DNA from: Rubrobacter_A sp965214435
GTDB lineage: Bacteria; Actinomycetota; Rubrobacteria; Rubrobacterales; Rubrobacteraceae
Direction: 5' to 3'
Assembly (NCBI GenBank): GCA_965214435.1
Contig: OZ243960.1
Location: 1,302,001-1,366,000, forward strand
DNA: 64,000 nt
The notes under the pieces are model-generated. The model ran no database searches and was not told where the DNA came from. It saw nothing but the letters and a program-made list of their open reading frames with translations. A program made the translations under genes and the position numbers. Shown piece after piece: positions 25,266 through 34,152 of this stretch. The stretch's first letter is position 1. The number at the start of each line of letters is the position of its first letter.

Positions 25266-26687
25266 CTACTCTCGGGTGCGGACGCCCTCGACGGACTTCT
25301 CGACCTTACCGGAGAGGATGGTGGCGGCCTGTATTACCGGGCTCAGGACCGGCCCGAACGGCGGAGCGTAAGCGAGGTCCAGGTTCACAAGGTCCGGATA
25401 GGATAACCGGCCCCAGATCGCCGTTGCGCACACATCCACCAGCTTGTCCACCGACGCCCCGACAGTCTCGGCCCCGAGCAACCGCCCCGACTCCGCATCG
25501 GCAACGAGCTTTAGGTAAACCGGCTCGCTGCCTGGAAAATACCCGGCTTTGCTCCTGGACTCAACGTCGGCGGTGACGACCGCAAAACCAGCCTCTGTGG
25601 CTTCTTCTTCCGAGAGGCCGGTCTTTGCGACCCCGAGGTCGAACACCTTGAAGACGCCGGTACCGAGCACGCCGGGAAACTCCAGGGACGCATCGCCGTC
25701 CGGGTCCGCGGCGTTCGTGCCCGCTACCCGGCCCATCTGGTTCGCCGTGTCCCCGAGCGGCACGTAGGCTGGCCGGCCACTGGCTAGGTTCGTGGTCTCG
25801 ACGCAGTCCCCGGCGGCCCAGACGTCCGGCAAGTTCGTCTTCATGCGCCGGTCGACTTTTATCGCGCCGGTCTCCCCGATCTCCACCCCGGCGGCCTCGG
25901 CGAGTTGTACCTGCGGTTTTATACCCGCCCCCACGATAACCAGGTCCGCCGGAATCTCCTCGTCCTCGAACGTCACGCTCTGAACACGACTGGTCTCTCT
26001 AGCTCCGTTAGAGCCGTCCGATGTCCGCTCCTTACAGCCGATGTCTTCGACCTGGGCGCAGGTATGTACCGTAACGCCTTTTTCGCGGAGCCGGTCTTCT
26101 ATCCTGCCAGCGACCTCCGGGCCGTAGGCGGCGGCTAGCTGGTCAACGGCTTCCACGAGAGATACTTCCAGGCCTAGCTCGACCAGGTTCTCGACGACTT
26201 CGAGGCCGATGTAGCCGGCCCCGACCACGACGGCTTTCTTGGGAGAGTACTCGTCCATGTAACCCCGGATGGCGTCCGAGTCGGTGAGAAAACGGAGGTT
26301 GTACACCCCTTCGAGGTCAGAGCCGGGTATCGGCGGCATAACGGCCGCGGCCCCGGTCGAGATGACCAGCCGGTCGTAGCTGTCTTCAAAAGTCTCGCCG
26401 GTCTCCAGGTTGCGGACGGAGAGCTTTTTGTTGCCGGGATCTATACTCTCGACCCGGTGGCGGACCAGGGCTTCTACATCCTTTTCGGCGAACTTCTCCG
26501 GCGTGCGGGCGATGAGTTGGTCGCGGTCCCCGATCACGCCCGACAGGTGGTACGGCAGGCCGCACTCACTTATGGAAACGTCCGGCTCTTCCTGATAAAT
26601 AACGATCTCGGCTTCCGGGTTTACCCGGCGGGCTCTCGAAGCCGCCTTGGTCCCGGCCGCCACACCACCTACTATTACCAAACGCAT
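25266..26687 (-). CDS. CoA-disulfide reductase/NADH oxidase-like flavoprotein
   Basis: A 473-residue pyridine nucleotide-disulfide oxidoreductase with a single redox Cys42 in SISECGLPYHLSG, as in CoA-disulfide reductase and Nox/Npsr enzymes rather than the CxxC glutathione reductase pair. The FAD fingerprint is VIVGGVAAG (4-12), the NAD site VVVGAGYIGLE (about 151-161), and the second FAD motif DVWAAGDCVE. A dimerisation domain occupies the last 120 residues. Residues about 205-230 carry a hydrophilic insertion (KERTSDGSNGARETSR). It is likely involved in low-molecular-weight thiol or oxygen redox balance; the superoxide dismutase gene lies 130 bp upstream on the same strand. Confidence 0.88.
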   Translation of the reverse strand: MRLVIVGGVAAGTKAASRARRVNPEAEIVIYQEEPDVSISECGLPYHLSGVIGDRDQLIARTPEKFAEKDVEALVRHRVESIDPGNKKLSVRNLETGETFEDSYDRLVISTGAAAVMPPIPGSDLEGVYNLRFLTDSDAIRGYMDEYSPKKAVVVGAGYIGLEVVENLVELGLEVSLVEAVDQLAAAYGPEVAGRIEDRLREKGVTVHTCAQVEDIGCKERTSDGSNGARETSRVQSVTFEDEEIPADLVIVGAGIKPQVQLAEAAGVEIGETGAIKVDRRMKTNLPDVWAAGDCVETTNLASGRPAYVPLGDTANQMGRVAGTNAADPDGDASLEFPGVLGTGVFKVFDLGVAKTGLSEEEATEAGFAVVTADVESRSKAGYFPGSEPVYLKLVADAESGRLLGAETVGASVDKLVDVCATAIWGRLSYPDLVNLDLAYAPPFGPVLSPVIQAATILSGKVEKSVEGVRTRE

Positions 26688-26817
26688 GAGAGGCTCCTAG
26701 CTCTAGGCTTTCCCGGTTATCCTCCCTTATTCTACTAACCTTTGGTCACAGTCTTTACCTCACACGGAAGCCCCCGGAGATTACTCCCCGGAGGCTCTCG
26801 TCTTGCGTAAGCTTTGG

Positions 26818-27456
26818 CTATGAAGCGGAGGTCGCAGCGTTAAAGCGCCGGTTGGCCTCATCCCAGTTGACGACGTTCCAGAAAGCTTCGATGTACGCCG
26901 GACGGCGGTACTGGTAGTTCAGGTAGTAGGCGTGCTCCCAGACGTCGAGGCCGATGATCGGCAGCTTGCCTTCCATGAGCGGGCTGTCGCCGTTCGGGGT
27001 GGTTTCTATGCGCAGGGAGCCGTCGGGGGCGGCGATAAGCCAGGCCCAGCCGCTACCGAAGAGCGCGCCAGGGGCCGCCGCGGCTGCGAACTGCTCCTTG
27101 AGCGCGTCAAAGGAACCGAAGCTGGCTTCTATGCTGGTCGCGAGTTCCCCGGTCGGCTCGCCACCGCCGCCGGAGCCTTCGGGAGCCATGATCTCCCAGA
27201 ACATCGAGTGGTTGGAGTGCTGGCCGCCGTTGTTGCGGATCGACCGCCGGATGTCCTCCGGGACCGAGTCTATCTCCGCCAGCGTCGCCTCGATGCTGCC
27301 CTTGTCGGCATCCGGGTGGCTCTCCAGCGCGGAGTTCAGGTTGTTGACGTAGGTGTTGTGGTGGTTGTCGTGATGAAACCGCATCGTGTCCTCGTCAATG
27401 TGCGGCTCCAGGGCGTTGTAATCGTACGGTAGCGGCGGAAGCTCGTAGTTCGCCAT
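26818..27456 (-). CDS. Superoxide dismutase, Mn/Fe type
   Basis: From ATG 27456 (AAGGAG ribosome-binding site) the protein has 212 residues. Metal ligands are H28 (RFHHDNHHNTYV), H83 (NHSMFWEIM), D171 and H175 (LDVWEHAYYLNYQ). The active-site gateway GSGWAWL and G-A-L-F-G patterns favour a Mn or cambialistic enzyme. It converts superoxide to hydrogen peroxide and oxygen in the cytoplasm. A longer in-frame extension to 27747 exists but has no family similarity and overlaps the divergent sigma-factor gene, so the short start is chosen. Confidence 0.96.
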   Translation of the reverse strand: MANYELPPLPYDYNALEPHIDEDTMRFHHDNHHNTYVNNLNSALESHPDADKGSIEATLAEIDSVPEDIRRSIRNNGGQHSNHSMFWEIMAPEGSGGGGEPTGELATSIEASFGSFDALKEQFAAAAAPGALFGSGWAWLIAAPDGSLRIETTPNGDSPLMEGKLPIIGLDVWEHAYYLNYQYRRPAYIEAFWNVVNWDEANRRFNAATSAS

Positions 27457-27639
27457 AGCAGCTTTCTCCTTCTCTAGCCTTTTCCTGCCGCACTTTACCA
27501 TACACGCTACCCCCGTTTCTCCAACACCTACCGGAATGTAGCTGGGCCAACAGCGCCCTGCTCGAACGCCCGGATCCACCTCGTGCAAGCTTTGCCGTCC
27601 TGGGTGAAACTTTCCGGAGACCTGGAGTGTTGTAAGGGC

Positions 27640-28218
27640 ATGGAGGATGGCGTAGAGACGGAGAAGGAAACGCGGGACCGGGGACGGCTCGCGGAGCGGC
27701 TGGCGGGTGGAGACCTGACAGCGCCCCGGGACCTGGTACGGTGGCACTACCCTGAACTTTACCGCTACGCTCTAGGTATGCTGCGGGAACCGGCAGCGGC
27801 GCAGGACGCGACACAGGCGTCTTTCGAGAAGGCGCTCGCCGCCCTCGGCCGTTACCCCGAAGAGCGCATAAGGAACCTGGCGCTGCGTCCGTGGCTGTAT
27901 AAGATCGTCCTGAACGTGGCGCGCAACACGGTCCGGGATAGGAAACGGGAGACGCCGGTTGCCGAAGTCCCGGAGAAGTCCTGGGATCATCCGGAGATAG
28001 GGGAGAGCCGGGAGGCGTGGCTGGACATTGCGGCGGCTATGGGTTACTTACCGGAGCGGCAGAGGGAGGCGTTGGCCCTGTGGTACCTGGCGGACCTGCC
28101 CTACGCCGGTATCTCCGAGGCGACCGGCTGGCCGGAGGGGACCGCAAAGACGCTCGTGAGACGGGGCCTCGGCCGGCTGCAAAGTCTGCTGGATACCGCC
28201 GGAAGAAAGGATGCTTAA
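27640..28218 (+). CDS. ECF-like sigma-70 family RNA polymerase sigma factor
   Basis: From ATG 27640 the protein has 192 residues. Region 2 covers about residues 28-92 (LVRWHYPELYRYALGML ... ATQASFEKALAAL ... RPWLYKIVLNVARNTVRDRKR). Region 4 covers about 130-185 (LPERQREALALWYLADLPYAGISEATGWPEGTAKTLVRRGLGRL). There is no region 1 or 3, as in ECF factors. It directs transcription of a regulon I cannot define. Its TAA stop at 28216-28218 directly abuts the ATG of the downstream MGMT/Ada-type gene, an arrangement normally seen for sigma/anti-sigma pairs. A longer start at 27583 overlaps nothing conserved. Confidence 0.88.
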   Translation: MEDGVETEKETRDRGRLAERLAGGDLTAPRDLVRWHYPELYRYALGMLREPAAAQDATQASFEKALAALGRYPEERIRNLALRPWLYKIVLNVARNTVRDRKRETPVAEVPEKSWDHPEIGESREAWLDIAAAMGYLPERQREALALWYLADLPYAGISEATGWPEGTAKTLVRRGLGRLQSLLDTAGRKDA

Positions 28219-29019
28219 ATGACCGATGGACAGAGAAACGCCGCCGAAGAACGGGTGATCCTCTCACTGGAAGCCGCGCCGGAGAGCATGCATCCTCTAC
28301 AAAAGCCGGAGCCCTTTGTCGAGCAGACGCTCCGTGGCGCGACCGACCGGCTCCTGCGGGTGGAATCTCCTCTCGGGGAATTGTACGTTGGGGCAAGCAC
28401 CACGGGCGTCCGGCTCGTGCGGCGGGGTGGCCCGGTAGAGGAGTTCGCCAGGGACTACCGCCGGCGCTTCGGGCGGCTATTGACCGGGTCGGATGCCGCG
28501 GAAGCGCGCGATCTGGCGGAGAAGGTAGCACAGGCGCTCGCCGGAGGTAGGGTAGAGGTACCACTGGACCTTTCGCCATCTACTCCCTTCCAGCGGCGGG
28601 TACTAGAGGTGGTGAGCGGCATACCCCGCGGGGAGGTCCGGCCCTACGTCTGGGTCGCCCGGGAAGCCGGAAGTCCCGGAGCTTCGCGGGCCGTCGGCAA
28701 TGTTATGGCGAACAACCCTGTTCCGCTGCTGGTCCCCTGCCACCGGGTCGTAAAGAACGACGGGCGTACCGGTAACTACGCTTTCGGTGCGGGCGAGAAG
28801 GTTAGCCTGCTAGAGCATGAGGGTGTTGCGACCGGGGAGATCTCCGGTTCCCCCTACGTGGCGACGCCGACCACCGGCATCGTCTGCCACGCCACCTGCA
28901 GCCACGCAAAGAGGATACACCCCGAAAACCGCCGGCCGTTCCGCTTGGCTACCGAAGCTGTCCGGGCTGGCTACCGTCCCTGCCGGACGTGCCGCCCGGT
29001 GACCCGCGGAGGCTTCTAG
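28219..29019 (+). CDS. O6-alkylguanine-DNA alkyltransferase with C-terminal Ada zinc domain
   Basis: A 266-residue protein. Residues about 45-205 form the Ogt/MGMT domain with FQRRVLEVVSGIPRGEV and acceptor Cys174 in LVPCHRVVKND, followed by the GNYAFGAGEK lid. Residues about 211-260 form an Ada metal-binding domain with all four cysteines: C223-x3-C227 and C255-x2-C258 (RPCRTC). In Ada the first of these accepts methyl groups from phosphotriesters, turning the protein into an activator. In classical Ada/AdaA the zinc domain is N-terminal, so here the order is reversed. The first 44 residues are not conserved with MGMT. It is translationally coupled to the sigma gene upstream (TAAATG junction). 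Confidence 0.88.
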   Translation: MTDGQRNAAEERVILSLEAAPESMHPLQKPEPFVEQTLRGATDRLLRVESPLGELYVGASTTGVRLVRRGGPVEEFARDYRRRFGRLLTGSDAAEARDLAEKVAQALAGGRVEVPLDLSPSTPFQRRVLEVVSGIPRGEVRPYVWVAREAGSPGASRAVGNVMANNPVPLLVPCHRVVKNDGRTGNYAFGAGEKVSLLEHEGVATGEISGSPYVATPTTGIVCHATCSHAKRIHPENRRPFRLATEAVRAGYRPCRTCRPVTRGGF

Positions 29020-29043
29020 GTCGTGGGGAGTGGAAACCCTCCG

Positions 29044-29721
29044 CTATCCTTCGGCGGCCTGGCGGCCGGACGCGATGATCTTCTGCATCTCGGTCGCCGG
29101 GTCGCCCTTGTATACGGCGGAGCCGGCGACGAGTATCCGGGCTCCGGCTTCTACTACTAAAGGAGCCGTCTCGGCCGTGATACCGCCGTCAACCGCTATC
29201 GGCAGGTCGGTGCGGTCTCTCAGGTGGCGGATCTTCTCGGTCATCTCCGGTATAAAGTCTTGACCACCGAAACCGGGGTTGACGCTTAACACGAGGATGT
29301 AGTCGAGGTACGGTAACGCCCACTCTATCGTTTCCGGCGGGGTGGTAGGGTTGAGCGCCACGCCGGCCTCGGCCCCTCCGGACCGGATCATCTCCAGTGT
29401 ACGGTGCAGGTGCGTTACGACCTCCGGATGGACCGAGATGCTGTTCACCCCCGCCTCCAGAAACGCCGGGATGAGGTTGTCGGGGTTTTCCACCATCAGG
29501 TGGGCGTCGACCGGCAGGTCCGTCGCCGGGACGAGCGAGGCGGCGACCACAGGTCCTATGGACAGGTTCGGCACGAAATGGTTGTCCATCGCGTCGAAGT
29601 GGACGAACCCCGCCCCGCCGTCCCCGGCCCTCTGCACGTCGTCCGCCAGGTTAGCGAAGTCAGCCGCGAGGATCGAGGGTCCACCCACCACCCTGTCGTT
29701 TAGATCGGAGAAGAGTGCCAT
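29044..29721 (-). CDS. rpe: Ribulose-phosphate 3-epimerase
   Basis: Interconverts ribulose-5-phosphate and xylulose-5-phosphate. The 225-residue TIM barrel shows PSILAADFANL (15-25), HFDAMDNHFVPNLS (catalytic Asp/His), DAHLMVENP, VLSVNPGFGGQ (phosphate/active-site loop) and IAVDGGIT with the second catalytic Asp. It is the last gene of the long minus-strand series and follows rpiA by 50 bp, so the two isomerisation reactions at ribulose-5-phosphate are encoded together. The ATG at 29721 gives the normal N-terminus. Confidence 0.95.
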   Translation of the reverse strand: MALFSDLNDRVVGGPSILAADFANLADDVQRAGDGGAGFVHFDAMDNHFVPNLSIGPVVAASLVPATDLPVDAHLMVENPDNLIPAFLEAGVNSISVHPEVVTHLHRTLEMIRSGGAEAGVALNPTTPPETIEWALPYLDYILVLSVNPGFGGQDFIPEMTEKIRHLRDRTDLPIAVDGGITAETAPLVVEAGARILVAGSAVYKGDPATEMQKIIASGRQAAEG

Positions 29722-29771
29722 ATCAACCTTTCGCGCGCGAGTGATTTTTAGATCCTCCGGTCTCTAGCCTA

Positions 29772-30473
29772 TCAGCTACGGGTCTCTCCGAGGACGGAGA
29801 CTCCGTCCTCGCGGGCCACGAACGCCGTCCGGGCTAGACCGACAAATAAGCCGCACTCCAGGGCGCCGGGGATGCGCTTTATCTCGGTTTCCAGGGAGGC
29901 GGGGTCCGGTATCGAGCGGAACGCGCAGTCCACAGTGTAGTTGTCTCCGTCCGTGACAAACGGTTCTCCCTCGCTGGTCAGTCGTAACTGTGGCTCGCAA
30001 CCTAGAGCCCCGAGCGCCTCCAGGGTCGTTTCGTAACCAAAAGGCTCAACCTCGACCGGGAGCGGTCCTCTGCCCAGGGCCTCGACAGACTTGGTGCCGT
30101 CGGCCACGACCACGAGGCCGTTGCGGGAGGCTGCGGCCACTATCTTCTCCCTCAGCAGCGCCCCGCCTCGGCCTTTGAGGACGCCAAGGTCCGGGGAGAC
30201 CTCATCCGCCCCGTCTATGGTGAGGTCCGGCCGGGCCTCGGAGAGGGTGAGAAGTGGGATGCTGGACTCCCCGGCGAGTCGCGCGGTCCTCTCCGAAGTC
30301 GGTATCCCCCGCACATCCCGGAGGCTGCCGTCGGAGAGTAGCTCCCCGATCCTCTTTACCGCCCAGGAAGCCGTAGAGCCCGTCCCGAGACCGACGATCA
30401 TGCCGCTCGTCACGTAACCGTCCACCGCCGCGACAGCCGCCGCGCGCTGCAGCTTTTCTAGATCTTGATCCAC
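29772..30473 (-). CDS. rpiA: Ribose-5-phosphate isomerase A
   Basis: Interconverts ribose-5-phosphate and ribulose-5-phosphate. The 233-residue protein has GLGTGSTASWAV (phosphate loop, about 29-40), TIDGADEVSPDL (catalytic Asp region), LKGRGGALLREKIVA with catalytic Glu/Lys, and VVVADGTK. It is intact, unlike the RpiB-type sequence surviving only as a C-terminal fragment in the chimeric gene at 44616-45311. It lies 43 bp after the PPK2 gene. Confidence 0.95.
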   Translation of the reverse strand: MDQDLEKLQRAAAVAAVDGYVTSGMIVGLGTGSTASWAVKRIGELLSDGSLRDVRGIPTSERTARLAGESSIPLLTLSEARPDLTIDGADEVSPDLGVLKGRGGALLREKIVAAASRNGLVVVADGTKSVEALGRGPLPVEVEPFGYETTLEALGALGCEPQLRLTSEGEPFVTDGDNYTVDCAFRSIPDPASLETEIKRIPGALECGLFVGLARTAFVAREDGVSVLGETRS

Positions 30474-30516
30474 AGTGTCTCCTCGGTCTCCCCGGTCAAA
30501 GGAGTGGCCCGCCTTC

Positions 30517-31410
30517 TCAATCCGGGATCACCACGTTCTCTAACCCTTCCTCGGCCGCCGGGTATTGCGGGTCCATCGCCTCTAGGGTGTCGGCCACGGT
30601 GCGGGCGATAACCAGGTTGCGGTACCATTTCTTGTTGGCCGGGACCACGTACCACGGGGCGTACTCCGTCGAGCACTTGCTGATGGCGTCCTCAAAGGCT
30701 TCCTGGTAACTATCCCAGAATGCCCGCTCCTTGATGTCGTTGCTGGAGAACTTCCAGCGCTTGTCCGGATCTTCGAGCCGGCTTTCGAGGCGGCGTTTCT
30801 GCTCGTCTTTTGAGATGTGCAGAAAGAACTTGAGGACGGCGATGCCGTTCAAGGCGAGGGTGTACTCGAAGTTATTTATTAGCTTGTACCGGGGCCGCCA
30901 GACGTCTTCGGGGACGAGGTTCTTGACGCGCACGACGAGCACGTCTTCGTAGTGGGAGCGGTTAAAGATGCCGATGCGGCCGCGGGCCGGGGCGCTCTTG
31001 TGGTAGCGCCAGAGAAAGTCGTGGTTGCGCTCCTCGGGGTTCGGGGCCTTGAACGAGGAGATCCGGCAGCCCTGCGGGTTAACGCCGCTCAGGACGTGCT
31101 TGATCGTGCCGTCCTTCCCGCCCGTGTCCATCGCCTGCAACACGATCAGCAACCCCTGCCGGTTCTCGGCGTAGAGCCGGGCCTGCAAGTCCTGGATGCG
31201 CTTGCGCTGCTCCACCAGCAGCTTTCTTACATCCTTTTTCCTTACGTAACCGCCGGTGTCGTCCGGGTCTATGCCAGAGAGGAGGACCCGGCTACCCGGC
31301 TCGACCCGGTAGTGAGGGTAATCCGGCTCCAGCGGCCGGCTCTCGGCGACGACTTCCTCCGGACGCGCCGCGTTCGAGATGACGTCCGGCGGATCGCTCT
31401 TCTGGCTCAC
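30517..31410 (-). CDS. Polyphosphate kinase 2 family protein, class III-like
   Basis: A 297-residue PPK2. Walker A is VLQAMDTGGKDGTIK, the lid region IGIFNRSHYEDVLVVRV, and the C-terminus EYAPWYVVPANKKWYRN. The N-terminal DPDDTGGY and LLVEQRKRIQDLQ segments and the overall length resemble class III enzymes, which can phosphorylate both AMP and ADP with polyphosphate. It would regenerate ATP from polyphosphate in the cytoplasm. It sits between the GH65 phosphorylase and rpiA genes, linking polyphosphate to sugar metabolism; ppk1, the polyphosphate-making enzyme, ends at base 149. Confidence 0.92.
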   Translation of the reverse strand: MSQKSDPPDVISNAARPEEVVAESRPLEPDYPHYRVEPGSRVLLSGIDPDDTGGYVRKKDVRKLLVEQRKRIQDLQARLYAENRQGLLIVLQAMDTGGKDGTIKHVLSGVNPQGCRISSFKAPNPEERNHDFLWRYHKSAPARGRIGIFNRSHYEDVLVVRVKNLVPEDVWRPRYKLINNFEYTLALNGIAVLKFFLHISKDEQKRRLESRLEDPDKRWKFSSNDIKERAFWDSYQEAFEDAISKCSTEYAPWYVVPANKKWYRNLVIARTVADTLEAMDPQYPAAEEGLENVVIPD

Positions 31411-31436
31411 GGTTTACTCCCTGATCCCCTCTCGGG

Positions 31437-33857
31437 TTAGCTCTTCCCTATGTCGAAGGCGTATCGGTCTTCGGCCCCGATCTCCTTAACCTCGTCCCCA
31501 ACCCCGACCTTTATCCGATGTTCGGAGCCGTCGGCGTGGGCGGCGGCCGTCAGTTCTTTCTCTTCCAGGGTAAGCTCTAGCGGCGTCTCGCGGAACCGCA
31601 TCGGGAACGAGAGGCCGTCTAGCTTGTCTACCAGCTTCGGGGCGAAGTAGAGTACCCCGTCCCGGATCTCACTTCCCAGGTAGCCGCGCTGCAGGAGGTC
31701 CAGCGTCCCGGCCATTACCCCGAGGTGTATGGCTTCCTGGCTGGTGCCACCCTGCACGTCCCCTATATCGCTCTCGAGCGCCTCCTTGTACCATTCCCAG
31801 GAGCTTTCGGGGTCGAGGTCCGCCTTTACCGCCGCGTGCACCACAAAGCTTAAAGTCGAGCCGTGGGAGGTCCGCTCGGTGTAGTAGTCGATGTTGTTGC
31901 GGGCGGTGTCGGACGTATACTCGTAGCCCAGCCGCTCGAAGATCTCCCGCAGCTCATCCCCGGAGAAGAGGAAGAATAGCATCAGGGTGTCGGCCTGTTT
32001 GGAGAGCTTGTAGCGGTTCGGGTCGTCTCCCTCAGCGCCTAAAATACGGTCGAGGCGCTGGATGTTGCCGTACTCCTCCCGGTAGTGCTCCCAGTCGAGC
32101 TCTTCGAGGTTTTCATAGCCCTCGAACTGGCTGATAACGCTATTGCCCTCGGCGTCTTCGTGGAACGGGACGAACATCTTGTGGCTCATGTCGTTCCACA
32201 GTTCGACGTCCTCGTCCGTGAGCCCGGTACGGGCGCGCAGGGACTGCCGGCGACGGTCGGGGAGCAGCGTAAGAACTTCCTGGGCTATCTCGGAGATCCA
32301 GGCGACCATCACGTTGGTGTAGGCATTATTGTTGAGACCGCCTTCATCGGCGTCGGGGTACTGCTCGTGGAACTCATCCGGTCCCATGACACCGTGGATC
32401 TCGTAGCGGCCCCGCTCTTCGTTGTAGTGGGCGATGGAAGCCCAGAACCGGGCTATCTCCAGCATCATCTCGGTCCCGTAGTCCAGCATGAACTCCAGGT
32501 CGCCGGTCGTCTGGTAGTACTGCCAGATGTTGTAGAAGATGGCGGCCCCGATGTGCCGCTGGCGGTGGCTGAGGTCCGGGTCCCAGGTACCGGCGTTCGG
32601 GTTGAGGTGCACCTCCTGGGTCTCCTCCTTGCCGTCGGAGCCGCTCTGCCACGGGAACATGGCTCCCTCGTAGCCGGCTTCTTTAGCCGCCGCGCGGGCC
32701 TCGTCCATCCTGCGGAATCGGTAGAGGAGCAGGGCGCGGGTGATCTTGGGCAGCCGGAAGTTCAAGAACGGGTAGATGTACAAATCGTCCCAGAAGATGT
32801 GCCCCCGGTACGCCTCGCCGTTCAAGCCGCGGGCCGGAGCGCCCGTATCGAGGTCGGCGGTGTGCGGCGAGCAGACCTGGAGGATGTGCATAATGTGAAA
32901 CCGGACCAGTAGCTGCACCCGGTCGTCGTGTGGAATTTGCATGTCGCAGGTGTCCCACAACTCATCCCAGGCCCTGCTGTGCTGCTCAAAGGCTTCCTCA
33001 AACGTGCCGTAGCGGACGACCGACCTCCCGGCGTTAGCCAGCGGCTCGTTTATCGCCTGGTCCCGCGAGGTGTAGAACGAGATCATCTTCTCGACCCGCA
33101 CGGGCTTCTTCTCCTCGACCTCGAACGAGAGAACCTGGTGGATGTAGTCCTGCATCTGGTAGAGGTCGCGCTGCGGCTCTAGCTTCTTTCCGTCCTCGTC
33201 GTAGATGCGGGTCCGGGCGGCCTCGGCGACGTAGATGCGCGACTGGCGGGTACGCACTTCCAGGGCTATGACCTCCGGCCCGAAGGTCCTCGGGGAGACC
33301 GGGTCGAGGTGGCGGCCTTCGAGTTGCTCGTAGCGGGCGACGCCGCTGTTCGTGACCCGGCCGTCGAGCGCAGTTATGACCTCCAGGTGACCCGACCAGT
33401 TCTCCGGGGTGATAGTCCACTCTATGCTGGCCTGGTGCATGTCGGCCATGCTGACGATGCGGCGGCTCTCGGAGGTGGTCTCCCGGCCGGCGGAGTCCCG
33501 GAAGCGCATGTTGCGGATCAGGGTGGCGTTCCGGATGTCAAGCTCGTGGCGGTAGTCCAGGATTTCGACGTTCTCGAAGTCCACAAGCTCGGCGTCACCG
33601 CCGATGCGGAGCTTCAGGGCAAGCCAGTTCGGCAAATTGACCAGGTCTTCGTTCAAGACCGGCCGGCCGGCCATGATCGTGGTCTCCCGGTTGTAGCCGC
33701 CGTGAACGTAGGTGCCCGGGTAGTGTACGCCGTCGGCCTCGGACCAGTGGGCCACCCCGCGGGTGCAGAAGTAGCCGTTGCCGGTCGAGGTCATCGACTC
33801 GCGCAGTCCCTCCTCATCCGGGTCGTAGTGGTCGTAGGTTAGCGTCCAGTTCGTCAT
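31437..33857 (-). CDS. Glycoside hydrolase family 65 (disaccharide phosphorylase)
   Basis: From ATG 33857 (AAGGAG 8 nt upstream) the protein has 806 residues. Features: an N-terminal beta-sandwich (residues about 1-250), a helical (alpha/alpha)6 barrel with GLNGEAYRGHIFWDD (about 345-360), general acid Glu in MGPDEFHE (about 490), and phosphate-site KQADTLML and TSHGSTLS. GH65 members are inverting phosphorylases for trehalose, maltose, kojibiose or nigerose that release beta-glucose-1-phosphate. The adjacent OtsB and beta-phosphoglucomutase-like HAD genes suggest trehalose or a related alpha-glucoside; specificity is inferred from context only. A longer frame upstream overlaps the small Cys-rich gene and is not used. 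Confidence 0.9.
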   Translation of the reverse strand: MTNWTLTYDHYDPDEEGLRESMTSTGNGYFCTRGVAHWSEADGVHYPGTYVHGGYNRETTIMAGRPVLNEDLVNLPNWLALKLRIGGDAELVDFENVEILDYRHELDIRNATLIRNMRFRDSAGRETTSESRRIVSMADMHQASIEWTITPENWSGHLEVITALDGRVTNSGVARYEQLEGRHLDPVSPRTFGPEVIALEVRTRQSRIYVAEAARTRIYDEDGKKLEPQRDLYQMQDYIHQVLSFEVEEKKPVRVEKMISFYTSRDQAINEPLANAGRSVVRYGTFEEAFEQHSRAWDELWDTCDMQIPHDDRVQLLVRFHIMHILQVCSPHTADLDTGAPARGLNGEAYRGHIFWDDLYIYPFLNFRLPKITRALLLYRFRRMDEARAAAKEAGYEGAMFPWQSGSDGKEETQEVHLNPNAGTWDPDLSHRQRHIGAAIFYNIWQYYQTTGDLEFMLDYGTEMMLEIARFWASIAHYNEERGRYEIHGVMGPDEFHEQYPDADEGGLNNNAYTNVMVAWISEIAQEVLTLLPDRRRQSLRARTGLTDEDVELWNDMSHKMFVPFHEDAEGNSVISQFEGYENLEELDWEHYREEYGNIQRLDRILGAEGDDPNRYKLSKQADTLMLFFLFSGDELREIFERLGYEYTSDTARNNIDYYTERTSHGSTLSFVVHAAVKADLDPESSWEWYKEALESDIGDVQGGTSQEAIHLGVMAGTLDLLQRGYLGSEIRDGVLYFAPKLVDKLDGLSFPMRFRETPLELTLEEKELTAAAHADGSEHRIKVGVGDEVKEIGAEDRYAFDIGKS

Positions 33858-33870
33858 AGGGATACTCCTT

Positions 33871-34101
33871 TTAAATACTTGCCGCATCAGTACCGGGCAA
33901 TTGCTTCCTGGTGCCACAACAGACCAGCACCTCCTCGCCATCCGGGAGCGTCGCCCGGCAAGGCCCGAGAGGAACGACAAAACCGTGCTTTTCAGCCGAG
34001 TGACAGACCTCGCAGCACCCGGAGAAGTCTACGAGACCTCTTTTCTCTAACTCTTTGCACCCGACGGCGCTCTTCCGGGCTGCTGTCGCAATGGTCTCCA
34101 C
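33871..34101 (-). CDS. Small Cys-rich protein (putative zinc-binding)
   Basis: A 76-residue protein from GTG 34101, preceded by GAGGAGAGG. Not a family I recognise. Six cysteines and two histidines are arranged as C15, C29-C30-x2-C33-H, C48 and C61-C62, the spacing of a compact zinc ribbon or knuckle (GCCEVCH and VLVCCGTRKQL). The last part with VPLGPCRATLPDGEEVLVCC resembles treble-clef hairpins. It lies 51 bp after otsB and 13 bp before GH65 on the same strand, so it would be cotranscribed with them. Codon use is like the neighbours. Confidence 0.5.
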   Translation of the reverse strand: METIATAARKSAVGCKELEKRGLVDFSGCCEVCHSAEKHGFVVPLGPCRATLPDGEEVLVCCGTRKQLPGTDAASI

Positions 34102-34152
34102 ACCGTTTCCTCTCCTCTGGCGCGTTTAGTAACGCTGGCCCGTACGGCGGCA

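Noticed and set aside
27457..27747. N-terminally extended superoxide dismutase (309 residues)
   Set aside because: The extension has no similarity to the family, overlaps the divergent sigma gene, and an AAGGAG ribosome-binding site precedes ATG 27456.
28219..29019. Downstream gene of the sigma factor as a classical anti-sigma factor
   Set aside because: The product is clearly an alkyltransferase with an Ada zinc domain and has no membrane segment or HxxxCxxC zinc anti-sigma motif.
33858..33980. N-terminal extension of the GH65 protein
   Set aside because: It reads through the small Cys-rich gene in another frame and is not conserved; AAGGAG precedes ATG 33857.
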